A stretch of 27,280 bases of DNA from positions 1 through 27,280 of IMG/VR virus record IMGVR_UViG_3300042870_000273; one strand, given 5' to 3'. Source of the stretch: a virus. The notes beneath the pieces are model-generated. The model was not told the origin of the DNA. It saw only the letters and a list, made by a program, of their open reading frames with translations, and ran no database searches. The position numbers and the translations under genes were made by a program. The stretch's first letter is position 1; the number at the start of each line of letters is the position of its first letter. Below, one piece after another: positions 14,327-22,374 of the stretch.

Positions 14327-15340
14327 ATGGGAATAACAGGAAGGTTGAAGCCTTCTTTCCTTACGCCAGAAAAGATACTCGACAAGATAACAGAGTATGA
14401 CATATTTAAATATTATATGCCCAATACTGATTGGGAGCCAAATGTTGTGACGTTTTCTCCATTTAGAAACGAGCGTAATCCATCATTCATGATTGGAAAT
14501 AAGCAGGGAAGGTTAACGTTTATTGATTTTGCAGATACTAGTAAGAGAGGTTCTTGTTTTGATTTTGTTAGAATGGTTTTCAATCTTAGAGATTTGAAAG
14601 AAGTTCTAGCACTTATTGATAGAGACTTTGGACTAGGATTCTCCAAAGAAACCAATACAGAACAATACAAACGTATTGTCGCACAATACATCCAACCAGT
14701 ACGTGCTGTCAAAGCATACTCCAACATCCAAGTGATTGTTAAACCATTCACAAATGATGAATTGGCTTATTGGAATCAGTATCATCAAAGTCTTGATGAC
14801 CTGAAAGCAAATAATGTTTATAGTATATCTAAGGTTTATCTAAACAAACAACTATTCCCAGCTCCTCTTAGTGAGTTGAGGTTTGGCTATTTGTATGATG
14901 ATAAATGGAAGATATATCGTCCACACGCTAAGGATAAGAAGAGTAAGTGGGTACCAAACAATGTACCCATCACTGCTATGGATGGTAAAGATGACATCAA
15001 ACATTGCGATGTAGCATTTATCAACAAATCAAAGAAAGATTATATGGTTATGAAGAAACTTTTTCCATGCAGCTGTGCTGTACAGAACGAAGGATTGGGT
15101 TGTTTCTCTCCTGAAAACGTTGAATATATCAAAAGTAACTCTGCTAGTCAGATTCTTAGTTTTGATAGCGATGTAGCAGGTGTAGAGAATTCACAACAAA
15201 TCACCAAGATCTTTGACTTTGATTATTGTAATGTACCCAGAAAGTATTTATCTGAGGGCATTAAGGATTGGGCTGATCTAGCAAGAGCCCATGGTATGCA
15301 AGCAATAGAAGATTATTTAAAACAGAAAGAACTAATATGA
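14327..15340 (+). CDS. DnaG-type DNA primase with degenerate zinc finger
   Basis: This 337-residue protein synthesises RNA primers for lagging-strand synthesis. The N-terminal region has TFSPFRNERNPSF (42-54), matching the CPFHxExTPSF box of DnaG but without its cysteines, and SCFDFV (76-81), matching GDxxxFV. The TOPRIM domain starts at INKSKKDYMVM (about 232-242) and has the acidic motif FDSDVAG (279-285). The zinc-binding cysteines are not retained as a set, and the TOPRIM strand-1 Glu is replaced by Ser/Lys. Both changes recur in phage primases. A helicase-binding C-terminal domain is missing. The TGA overlaps the next gene by ATGA. Confidence 0.88.
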   Translation: MGITGRLKPSFLTPEKILDKITEYDIFKYYMPNTDWEPNVVTFSPFRNERNPSFMIGNKQGRLTFIDFADTSKRGSCFDFVRMVFNLRDLKEVLALIDRDFGLGFSKETNTEQYKRIVAQYIQPVRAVKAYSNIQVIVKPFTNDELAYWNQYHQSLDDLKANNVYSISKVYLNKQLFPAPLSELRFGYLYDDKWKIYRPHAKDKKSKWVPNNVPITAMDGKDDIKHCDVAFINKSKKDYMVMKKLFPCSCAVQNEGLGCFSPENVEYIKSNSASQILSFDSDVAGVENSQQITKIFDFDYCNVPRKYLSEGIKDWADLARAHGMQAIEDYLKQKELI

Positions 15341-15597
15341 TAACGCCAAAAGAAAAGGCAGACATGCTTTATTTCAAATTTTTTGATAGTTGTGGAAGTC
15401 TTATAGAAGAAGACTCTGTACATGATTATGCTATTCAAACTGCTTCTATAGTAATTGATGAAGTGTTGATGCAGTATGAGCAAATGTCTGATGAAGCATC
15501 TATGATATTTATAGAAGGTATATTAGTTAATCCAGTAACGATGATTAACTATTGGCAAAATGTTCAACGAGAATTAATATTACCAACAGAAAAATGA
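15337..15597 (+). CDS. Small acidic helical protein, unknown
   Basis: This is an 86-residue acidic, mainly helical protein (EKADMLYFKFFDSCGSLIEE, then IVIDEVLMQYEQMSDE). The region FDSCGSLIEEDS...AIQTASIVIDEVL has the look of small phage proteins found beside replication genes. It is linked by ATGA overlaps to both primase (15337-15340) and the next gene (15594-15597). No family function is known to me. Confidence 0.7.
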   Translation: MITPKEKADMLYFKFFDSCGSLIEEDSVHDYAIQTASIVIDEVLMQYEQMSDEASMIFIEGILVNPVTMINYWQNVQRELILPTEK

Positions 15598-15767
15598 ACG
15601 TAGAAGAATTAGCAGTAGCTGTAGAAGATCTTGTATACGAGATACAACAAGAGACAGAATGGTTAGAGACTACAGAAGGAGACTCTATTGAATGCATAGG
15701 TATTGAAAACCTAGAAGGAATACTAAGCAAATTTTTTGGATTTAAACTTAGAATATCACAATCATGA
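15594..15767 (+). CDS. Small acidic protein, 57 residues
   Basis: ATG 15594 is chosen because its ATGA overlap with the previous stop (15597) repeats the pattern at both neighbours; the frame is open from ATG 15552, which would add 14 residues inside the upstream gene. The protein begins MNVEELAVAVEDLVYEIQQE and is very acidic except for the last few residues. It overlaps the DUF932-like gene start by ATGA at 15764-15767. No family is recognised. Confidence 0.65.
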   Translation: MNVEELAVAVEDLVYEIQQETEWLETTEGDSIECIGIENLEGILSKFFGFKLRISQS

Positions 15768-16549
15768 AAAGAACAGATTACACAAGCTTGAAGCACTTAG
15801 TAACAGATGTACCAGTGCCAGCACAAACTAGAACTTACAAACCAGTAAGTAATGCACAATTGATTGATATTACATTAGAATCAATTGACAAAGCAGGATT
15901 TAATCTTGCTCAAGAGGCGTACACCTTATCAGGTGATGGTCAGATTGCAACAGGTAAATTTGCATTGAGTAATATACAAGATAGCGAGATGCAGATCCAG
16001 GTAGCTTGGCAGAACAGTTACAATCGTATGGTAAGCTTAAAGTTTGCTATTGGTGTACGAGTGTTTGTTTGTCAGAATGGTTGTGTGTCTGGTGACATGG
16101 GTACATTCAAGAAGAAGCATCAAGGCACAGTGCAAGAGTTTACACCAACAGCTATCTCTGAGTACATCAAGAGTGCAGGAGATGCGTTTCGTGAGATGCA
16201 GATTCAACGTGAGATGATGAAGCAGGTAGAGATTACTAAGCGTCAGCAAGGTGAGCTACTAGGACGTATGGTGTATGAATCAGATATCATTAGCACTATG
16301 CAGCTTAACATTATTCGTAAGGAGCTAATTAAACCTTCTTATGACTATGGTGTAGAGAATACATTGTGGGATTTGTATCAGCACACTACGCATTCAATGA
16401 AAGAAGTACATCCAGGTTCTTGGATGAGTGACCACATGAGTGCTCATGATTTCTTTGTAAACGCACAAGGTGAATTAATGTCTAGCAATAGACCAGCTAT
16501 CATTAGTGTACCACAATTAGATTATCAACAATTAGAACTATCGTTATAA
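15764..16549 (+). CDS. DUF932-like phage/plasmid protein
   Basis: The 261-residue protein has a beta-rich N-terminal domain and FVCQNGCVSGDMG at about 101-113, which matches the core box of DUF932-type proteins (VCxNGxx). A charged helical region follows (about 135-190: EMQIQREMMKQVEITKRQQGELLG). DUF932 proteins are common in phages and conjugative plasmids and have no established activity. Here the gene sits between two small acidic genes and the UDG-fold gene, so a link to DNA replication or protection is plausible. The TAA overlaps the next start by one base (TAATG). Confidence 0.7.
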   Translation: MKRTDYTSLKHLVTDVPVPAQTRTYKPVSNAQLIDITLESIDKAGFNLAQEAYTLSGDGQIATGKFALSNIQDSEMQIQVAWQNSYNRMVSLKFAIGVRVFVCQNGCVSGDMGTFKKKHQGTVQEFTPTAISEYIKSAGDAFREMQIQREMMKQVEITKRQQGELLGRMVYESDIISTMQLNIIRKELIKPSYDYGVENTLWDLYQHTTHSMKEVHPGSWMSDHMSAHDFFVNAQGELMSSNRPAIISVPQLDYQQLELSL

Positions 16550-17265
16550 TGAATTGGCAAAAATTCGAACATTTATTTGATGAGAGTTGGCATTATAAAA
16601 TTAGGCCATTTATTGAAAGTGAAGCTTGTGACAAGATTTACGAACAATTGAAGGCTGACAGTAAGAGGGGCAAGTTAATTGCTCCTCTTTCTGAAAACGT
16701 GTGGAGATGTTTTAGAGAAACACGTTTTCAAGATGTCAAGGTTATTCTCATAGGTATGTGCCCATATCACACAATGGTAAGTGGTACACCTGTTGCTGAT
16801 GGATTGATGATGAGCTGCTCTGTAACAGGTACGTTACAGCCAAGCTTGTTTCAATTATATCAAGGCATAGAAAAAGAGTTGTATGGTGGTTTTGCTTTCG
16901 ATAGAGATAGAAACCCAGATCTAACATTCCTGGCTAAGCAAGGTGTGTTATTATGTAATGCTGCACTCACTACAGAAGTTAATAAAGCAGGCTCTCATAT
17001 TCAAATATGGGAACCATTTATGAAATATCTACTAGAAGAGATGTTTGCATTTACAGGTATACCAATTGTATTCTTTGGTAAAGAAGCAAGTAAGCTTAAA
17101 AAGTATGTGTCACCATTCACATTTCATTTTGAATTGGCCCATCCAGCTGCAGCTTCTTACAGGAATAGTGAATGGGATACAGAAGGAGTATTCACAAAAA
17201 TTAACACGCTAATCAAAGAGACCAATGGGTATAAGATTGATTGGCTACAAAAAGCAGACATATGA
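16549..17265 (+). CDS. Uracil-DNA glycosylase fold protein lacking the catalytic Asp
   Basis: The 238 residues align along their length with family 1 UDG. Water-activating motif GQDPYH appears as GMCPYH (69-74): Cys71 replaces catalytic Asp64 of E. coli Ung. Conserved are Tyr73 (Tyr66), Asn137 in LLCNAALT (Asn123), His198 in AHPAAAS (His187) and IDWL (230-233). The uracil-stacking Phe77 corresponds to Met88 in GLMMSC. The fold is therefore kept but both key residues are altered, suggesting loss or change of glycosylase activity. Poxvirus D4 is a known UDG that also serves as a polymerase processivity subunit, so a structural role in the replisome is a reasonable inference. It is coupled to both neighbours. 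Confidence 0.85.
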   Translation: MNWQKFEHLFDESWHYKIRPFIESEACDKIYEQLKADSKRGKLIAPLSENVWRCFRETRFQDVKVILIGMCPYHTMVSGTPVADGLMMSCSVTGTLQPSLFQLYQGIEKELYGGFAFDRDRNPDLTFLAKQGVLLCNAALTTEVNKAGSHIQIWEPFMKYLLEEMFAFTGIPIVFFGKEASKLKKYVSPFTFHFELAHPAAASYRNSEWDTEGVFTKINTLIKETNGYKIDWLQKADI

Positions 17266-17555
17266 AAAATTACGAACCAGGAGAATTAATCATTGTAGGT
17301 GGAAACTATGGAAATGAAATAGGTTTCTATCGTGGGCTAGGTCATAATACTATCCAGTATTATATACCAAGAGCCATTACACACTGTGTACCAAAAGGTC
17401 AAAAACCTTGGACATCTTACGTTGGTGGTCAGTACAAGAATTCTAGAGTGGCTAGATACCATCCAGACCTTGTAACAGATCCAAAAGAAAGAGAAGAATT
17501 AGAATTAGCACTAGAAATTATCAGAGAGAACAACGTACTACCAATTAAATACTAG
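17262..17555 (+). CDS. Small hypothetical protein after the UDG-fold gene
   Basis: ATG 17262 is chosen for the ATGA overlap with the upstream stop (17265); an in-frame ATG at 17241 would add seven residues. The 97-residue product opens MKNYEPGELIIVGGNYGNEIGFYRGLGHN, resembling a small beta-barrel (SH3-like) start, and ends in a charged helix (EREELELALEIIRENN). No family is recognised. Confidence 0.7.
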   Translation: MKNYEPGELIIVGGNYGNEIGFYRGLGHNTIQYYIPRAITHCVPKGQKPWTSYVGGQYKNSRVARYHPDLVTDPKEREELELALEIIRENNVLPIKY

Positions 17556-17559
17556 AAAC

Positions 17560-19887
17560 ATGATCTTAGAAAAACAAACACAATCTTTAATACATGAAGT
17601 AAATGGTACACAGTCTACCATTGGTATGTCTTTGGACCTTGACTCAGCTCAGGTCTTGATGCAAATGTTGAGTAAGAATCTTTACTCAGATGCAATTGGT
17701 TCTACGATACGAGAGTGTGCTAGTAATGCACTAGACTCTCATCGTAGAGCAGGTGTTGATGCACCAATTATTGTTAAACTATCCAAGAATAACAATAATA
17801 GTTATGAATTCTCTGTTGAGGATTTTGGTACAGGCTTAGATGCTGATGATGTAGAAAACATTATCAGTAAGTATGGTAAGAGTACAAAGCGTAATAGCAC
17901 TACAGAATTAGGTATGATGGGTCTTGGTTTCAAGGCTCCATTAGCCTATGCGTCTAGCTTCTACTTTACAACACGTAAGAATGGTGTAGAGCGTAAGTAT
18001 ATGATGTACGAAGGAGAAGAGGTTAACTCTATCGACTTGTTACATGAAACACTTACGCCACACAGTAATGGTGTTAAGGTTACTATTCCTGTTAAGTGGT
18101 CAGATAATTATGATTTCAAGACTAAGATTAAAGAGCAGCTAGCATATTTTGAGAGCGTGTACTTTGATGTTGAAGGGATGGATAACCAGTTTAGTATCTT
18201 TAGAAGTGAGCACTATCAGAAGTCTGAACTATGTCCAGATCATGATCTACACGTATGTCTTGATAATGTCTACTATCCATTAGATTTTGACAAGCTTGGT
18301 ATCAAGCGTATCGATGTACGTCTTGGTCTTAAGTTTAGTCTTACAGATGGTATCTTCCCAACTCCTAACAGAGAGGCATTACGATACACCCAAGAAGCTA
18401 AGCAGATCATTCTTGCTAAGATTGCAACTGTAGCTAATGATTTCATGACTAAATACAATGATACTATTGTAGATACTGATGATGTACGTACAGCTATTGA
18501 GTATTTTAGTTCAAATGCTAGATATATCAAGAACCACAATGGTGATGATATGGAAGTTACTGAAATCCTGAAGCATGCTACTATTCCAATGCGTAAACCA
18601 ACGTTGATAGGATGTACGTATTTTACAGCAGAAAGTCTTTTCAAAGTTAAAGACTATATGATGCGTGAGTATGAAGCAAAGTATGAACTTAGTAGTTACA
18701 GAAGTAGACTATCTGAAACCAGAGGTAGTTGGGATAAGGAAGTTAATCTTAGTAGAAATAGACAAACTGCTCAACTTGTTATATTCACTGGTGTATTTGG
18801 TGATCGTAAACGTCGTTACATCAAAGAGATATGGAAAGGTAAATCTGTAAAGTTTGTTAAGAAGGTTAAGGATTTCACACTATTCTCTAAAGATAAGACG
18901 TGGACTAGACACACTCATGGTACAGGTACCCCAGATATGTCTTCCTACTTTGATCTATTGAAGTTGTACAACTATCCTAAGACACAGTGGCGAGCTATCA
19001 TTACAGAATTCAAATCTTGCGTTGCTAAGATAGTTGAAGAGTTTGCTGATCTTGATGCTATTGAAATACCAGAAACATGGATAGCTGCTGACAAAGCTAA
19101 GAACTACAAGCCTAAGCCTAAAGCTTCTAAGGATGGTGGCGTAAAAGAGAAAGGTGATGTCAATTGTAAGATAGCTGAGACTCCTGAACGTTATACAGGA
19201 TCCAATGCTAAGTTCACTCCCATCATATTAAGTGGTAAGACTCTTCACACAAGAAAGAGTTTGACTGTTTATGGTAAGGAGTCTGATCGTCTGGTGCTAG
19301 ATTATCTATTTGGTATGTTCAAGAATCATGTTCACTTAGTGATTATGTCTGACAGAGAGATTAAAGTGTTGGAGATGTACAATCTTCATAACTTTATGAG
19401 CGTAGAAACATTCTTGAAAGGTGATAACAAACCATTCAGGCGTATTGCTACAGCAAGACTTATCAAGAAGATGATGAGTGTTTATGATGCTACATTTAGT
19501 GCTAAACCAGGAATGCGTGATGTTCTACCTGATCTTATGTATGATGTAGATAGACTAGTAAAGTTTAAGAAGATTTATTATCATGATTATGTTGTATCAC
19601 ATAAATGTGAGGCATTTGATATTGATAAGTTTGCCTCAGACAATAACAAGTATGATGTAGAGATGTATCCAATGTTATTGAAAGTAGATAAGCTTGTTAC
19701 AAAGTTTCCATTTATAGAAACTATTGGTTATCACATGAAAACCTATCCTGGTACTAATGTGGATCCAATGATAAGCGTTCTTAAAGATATGTGTCGTTAC
19801 AAAAAGACACATATGGCTAAGGGCAATTACAAGTTCACCACAAAGGTAAAACCAGAAGTGGTGGAAGTTTTAAGTGAGGCTGCATAA
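17560..19887 (+). CDS. rIIA: rIIA-like protein with GHKL ATPase domain
   Basis: This 775-residue protein has the GHKL nucleotide-binding motifs at its N-terminus: N box ECASNALD (52-59), G1 DFGTGL (88-93) and G2 GMMGLGFKAP (118-127). Length and domain order match T4 rIIA (about 725 residues), a membrane-associated protein that acts with rIIB to protect phage growth in some lysogens and affect lysis. A rIIB-like gene follows after a terminator. The long C-terminal region has no further recognised domain. The leader ACTAGAAACATG recurs before 13389. The rIIA name rests on the GHKL domain, length and the rIIB neighbour, not on alignment. Confidence 0.8.
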   Translation: MILEKQTQSLIHEVNGTQSTIGMSLDLDSAQVLMQMLSKNLYSDAIGSTIRECASNALDSHRRAGVDAPIIVKLSKNNNNSYEFSVEDFGTGLDADDVENIISKYGKSTKRNSTTELGMMGLGFKAPLAYASSFYFTTRKNGVERKYMMYEGEEVNSIDLLHETLTPHSNGVKVTIPVKWSDNYDFKTKIKEQLAYFESVYFDVEGMDNQFSIFRSEHYQKSELCPDHDLHVCLDNVYYPLDFDKLGIKRIDVRLGLKFSLTDGIFPTPNREALRYTQEAKQIILAKIATVANDFMTKYNDTIVDTDDVRTAIEYFSSNARYIKNHNGDDMEVTEILKHATIPMRKPTLIGCTYFTAESLFKVKDYMMREYEAKYELSSYRSRLSETRGSWDKEVNLSRNRQTAQLVIFTGVFGDRKRRYIKEIWKGKSVKFVKKVKDFTLFSKDKTWTRHTHGTGTPDMSSYFDLLKLYNYPKTQWRAIITEFKSCVAKIVEEFADLDAIEIPETWIAADKAKNYKPKPKASKDGGVKEKGDVNCKIAETPERYTGSNAKFTPIILSGKTLHTRKSLTVYGKESDRLVLDYLFGMFKNHVHLVIMSDREIKVLEMYNLHNFMSVETFLKGDNKPFRRIATARLIKKMMSVYDATFSAKPGMRDVLPDLMYDVDRLVKFKKIYYHDYVVSHKCEAFDIDKFASDNNKYDVEMYPMLLKVDKLVTKFPFIETIGYHMKTYPGTNVDPMISVLKDMCRYKKTHMAKGNYKFTTKVKPEVVEVLSEAA

Positions 19888-19927
19888 GTTTGATTATCAG
19901 TTAGTTAAATAATAATTTCAACTTGAG

Positions 19928-19964
19928 AATGTCCAGTTTTTTGAACAGAAAACTGGACATTTTT
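19928..19964 (+). terminator. Strong Rho-independent terminator after rIIA
   Basis: A perfect 13-bp stem, AATGTCCAGTTTT (19928-19940) and AAAACTGGACATT (19949-19961), with an 8-base loop and T-run to 19964. It separates rIIA from rIIB, which thus probably have separate promoters. Confidence 0.92.
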
Positions 19965-19980
19965 CACAAACAATCACAGA

Positions 19981-21426
19981 ATGAACAATTCAAGTTTAGA
20001 GTTTTTCAAGTCCTTATTAGATCGTGATAAGGCAGTATTAGACATGTTGACTGAGTTGACAGGTCCTAGTCTTGAGAAGCAGTATGATAAACCATACTCC
20101 AACATCAAGTTTGTAAATGATGTGTTAACTGTCATCTTGAAGGATGGTAGTATTATTAGTAAACATCCAGCTACAATTGATCACTTTAATCTTGCTCGTG
20201 AGGCAAGAAGTGAGGTTGAGTTGTTTGCTATTTGTAGTTCTTCTGAAGGTCTTCAAGAGAAGCGTAAGATAGAAGAGGAGATTAAGCGTAACGCAGCATT
20301 AGCACAAGGTATCAAAAGCCTAATTGATTTTGCAGAAGATGAGTTTGAAGAGCGTGATGGTGCCTTGTATATGACAGGTATTGATCGTAGTATGCCTCAA
20401 CTCTTAATTGAGGAATTCATCATGCTGTTTCAAGAAGATTGGAATGATGACGAAGTCAATGAGCGTTGGGAAGGCTTGAAGCGTTTCTGGATGTGGTGTT
20501 GTTTAAATCCACGTGCTGAGGTAGCTGATGAGTTGTTTCGCTTCTTGAAAGACAACAGCTTTAGAATCACTAAGCAAGGTTTCTTTGTTGCATTACGTAA
20601 CGTAGTTACATTACATGGTGGTGCAGAACTTGTACACTTTGTAAGCAACAGCTACAATAAGGTGAAAGCTGTATGGAAGAAGAGCCCTGATAAGTATACA
20701 GTGTTCTTAGACAATGGTGAATACAAACTTGTACATGAGGATGATCTTCATGATGATGACTGGACAATATGTGGATATTGCTATGGTGATTTTGTACCTG
20801 AAGAAGATCGAGTTGAAGATTCTGAATGTCCAACATGTGGTGGAGAAGGTGGATATGATGATATAGTCGAGAAAGAAAATGGTGAGAAGATTGGTAACTT
20901 GACAGAGTTGTATCTTGATCTACCTAATCGTGCAGAGAATCGTTTCACAGATGATTGGACTAAGACGTTTGACATTCGTGTAGGCGTCCCTGTAAAGATG
21001 CCTATGGAAGAGTGTAACTGGTCTACACAAGATTGTGCAGCAGCAGGTTTACACTTTACTGCAGATCAGATTCACTATGTAGGATGTGGTGATCAGTCTA
21101 TGTTAGTGTTAATCAATCCTATGAAAGTTGTTGGTATTGGTCAGCACAAGGGTAGATGTTATGAGTATTTACCAATTATGACTGTACCACGTAACGAGGC
21201 TACATCTATATTGCATGATCTAGATTTTGATACTATGCAATTAGATGATGCTTACGCTATCCAGGAGCTTGATAATTTAGCAGAGAAAGTTAAAGAAGGA
21301 TTCGCAGCTGAAGCTAAGAAGTATAACTTTAATTTCCCTACTATTAATCCTCAAACTGTAGAGAAAATCATTGCTAGTCTTGAAGATATGAAGCAAGTAA
21401 TTGGTGGGCGTGTGGTTATTGTGTAA
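19981..21426 (+). CDS. rIIB: rIIB-like protein with inserted zinc ribbon
   Basis: This 481-residue protein shows two rIIB-type boxes: NPRAEVADELFRFLKDNSF...ITKQGFFVALRNV (about 177-208) and DCAAAGLHF...IHYVGCGDQSMLVLINPMKVV (about 351-384). Between them lies a zinc ribbon with Cys264, Cys267, Cys283 and Cys286 (CGYC and CPTCGGEGGYD), similar to the DnaJ-type CxxCxGxG knuckle. T4 rIIB is about 312 residues, so this protein is longer by a long N-terminal part (1-170) and the ribbon. It would act with rIIA. It is the first gene after the terminator at 19928. Confidence 0.8.
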   Translation: MNNSSLEFFKSLLDRDKAVLDMLTELTGPSLEKQYDKPYSNIKFVNDVLTVILKDGSIISKHPATIDHFNLAREARSEVELFAICSSSEGLQEKRKIEEEIKRNAALAQGIKSLIDFAEDEFEERDGALYMTGIDRSMPQLLIEEFIMLFQEDWNDDEVNERWEGLKRFWMWCCLNPRAEVADELFRFLKDNSFRITKQGFFVALRNVVTLHGGAELVHFVSNSYNKVKAVWKKSPDKYTVFLDNGEYKLVHEDDLHDDDWTICGYCYGDFVPEEDRVEDSECPTCGGEGGYDDIVEKENGEKIGNLTELYLDLPNRAENRFTDDWTKTFDIRVGVPVKMPMEECNWSTQDCAAAGLHFTADQIHYVGCGDQSMLVLINPMKVVGIGQHKGRCYEYLPIMTVPRNEATSILHDLDFDTMQLDDAYAIQELDNLAEKVKEGFAAEAKKYNFNFPTINPQTVEKIIASLEDMKQVIGGRVVIV

Positions 21427-21430
21427 TAAG

Positions 21431-21458
21431 TGTTACAATTCTATGTATATTTGTAACA
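21431..21458. promoter_or_regulatory. Inverted repeat overlapping a Bacteroidetes-type promoter box
   Basis: TGTTACAA (21431-21438) and TTGTAACA (21451-21458) are perfect arms 12 bases apart. Within the spacer and second arm, TATATTTG (21446-21453) fits the TAnnTTTG -7 element known for Bacteroidetes; no clear -33 box is seen. A promoter with an overlapping operator for the HNH gene at 21472 is plausible. Confidence 0.5.
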
Positions 21459-21471
21459 AATATAACACAAT

Positions 21472-21912
21472 ATGGCTAAGAGAATAGTAAAGAAGATACC
21501 AGTTAAAAAGTCCAGGGTTCCTAAAACAAGGAACTCTGGTACTTTGACAGAATCAGCGTTTTGGTCCTTCATCAGAAGTGCACTAAGGCAGAAGTCAAGA
21601 TGGTGGAAGCCTATCTCTGAAGCTAAAGCTAAAGCAAAGCGTCCATACAAAGGGCCTTTGAAGAGACAGAAGTTTGAATATCAGTGTAATCAATGTAAGA
21701 ATTGGTTTCCTGATAAGAAGATTAATGTGGATCATATTTGCCCAGCAGGAAGTCTTAATTCTGCACAAGACCTGCCTGATTTCATTGAGAGGCTGTTTTG
21801 TGAAGTAGATAATCTACAGGTATTATGTGAAACATGTCACAATGCTAAAACAAAATCAGAAAAAGATGCAAAAGGAATTACAAAAGTTGTACAAGCCAGA
21901 AATGGACTCTAA
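21472..21912 (+). CDS. HNH endonuclease
   Basis: This 146-residue protein has a basic N-terminal half (1-65) and an HNH domain: CNQC (72-75), VDHICPAGS (86-94) with His88 as probable catalytic residue, LQVLCETCHNAKT (115-127) with Cys119, Cys122 and His123. The two CxxC pairs would hold a structural zinc. Similar free-standing HNH proteins are widespread in phage replication regions, some as homing nucleases and others as phage-encoded junction or packaging nucleases. The lack of interruption in the neighbours and the operon position argue for a resident function. Preceded by the palindrome at 21431. Confidence 0.88.
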   Translation: MAKRIVKKIPVKKSRVPKTRNSGTLTESAFWSFIRSALRQKSRWWKPISEAKAKAKRPYKGPLKRQKFEYQCNQCKNWFPDKKINVDHICPAGSLNSAQDLPDFIERLFCEVDNLQVLCETCHNAKTKSEKDAKGITKVVQARNGL

Positions 21913-22117
21913 AGTACAATGGGCAGATTTAACTTCAGATGAGGTTAGGAAATGTTACAAGTTAGGTGAAGACTTTATAATTATTCATAAAGAGGATGTT
22001 ATGATCTTGACACCACATCAGTTACAAAATGAAATAGTTGGTAAGACAGATTCAGGACGTAAGTATGAATTGTTTGCTTACCTATGGAATCCAACTAAAA
22101 AAATAAGTGAACTATAA
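21902..22117 (+). CDS. Small hypothetical protein
   Basis: The 71-residue product starts MDSKVQWADLTSDEVRKCYK at ATG 21902, overlapping the HNH stop by 11 bases. The frame is open back to ATG 21827, but the earlier start would lie inside the HNH gene and reads as low-complexity lysine. It has a soluble alpha/beta pattern. It ends in a one-base overlap with the next gene. Confidence 0.65.
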   Translation: MDSKVQWADLTSDEVRKCYKLGEDFIIIHKEDVMILTPHQLQNEIVGKTDSGRKYELFAYLWNPTKKISEL

Positions 22118-22374
22118 TGGAAGAGAAGCAAGCAATAGTATCGATCAACAAGAATTCTTCATTCACAGAGATTTGGTATGAGGGATCAGTAGAGTTTAAT
22201 GGTAAGACACATAACTTCTGGCTAGTTAATCCTAGAGGATTAGATGAACAAGGTCGTGAATACGAAATAGAAGTTAGATGGTGGTTCAAGCGTGTCCCTA
22301 TGGAAGTAAGGAGAATGCATGAGCAAATAGTAGAAGCATATTACGAATCACAAAACAAAAAACAAAATGATTAA
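22117..22374 (+). CDS. Small hypothetical protein, beta-rich
   Basis: The protein has 85 residues with alternating strands (AIVSINKNSSFTEIWYEGSVEF, THNFWLVNPRGLDEQGREYEIEVRWWFKRVP) and a helical end. It begins in a TAATG overlap (22115-22119) and overlaps the PD-(D/E)XK nuclease start by 8 bases. No family is recognised; cotranslation with the nuclease is likely. Confidence 0.7.
   Translation: MEEKQAIVSINKNSSFTEIWYEGSVEFNGKTHNFWLVNPRGLDEQGREYEIEVRWWFKRVPMEVRRMHEQIVEAYYESQNKKQND

Noticed and set aside
15552-15593. Upstream in-frame start for the gene at 15594
   Set aside because: The ATGA overlap at 15594-15597 matches the junctions of neighbouring genes, and the extra 14 residues lie inside the preceding gene.
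18273-18850. Frames on both strands inside the rIIA-like gene
   Set aside because: These are shadows of a long, clearly coding frame with GHKL motifs.
20430-20975. Minus-strand His/Ser-rich frames opposite the rIIB-like zinc ribbon
   Set aside because: The odd composition follows from the complement of the acidic, Cys-rich region. No independent support.
21472-21912. HNH gene as a homing endonuclease invading its neighbours
   Set aside because: No interrupted gene or intron flanks it, and it lies in an ordinary operon position with its own promoter-like site.
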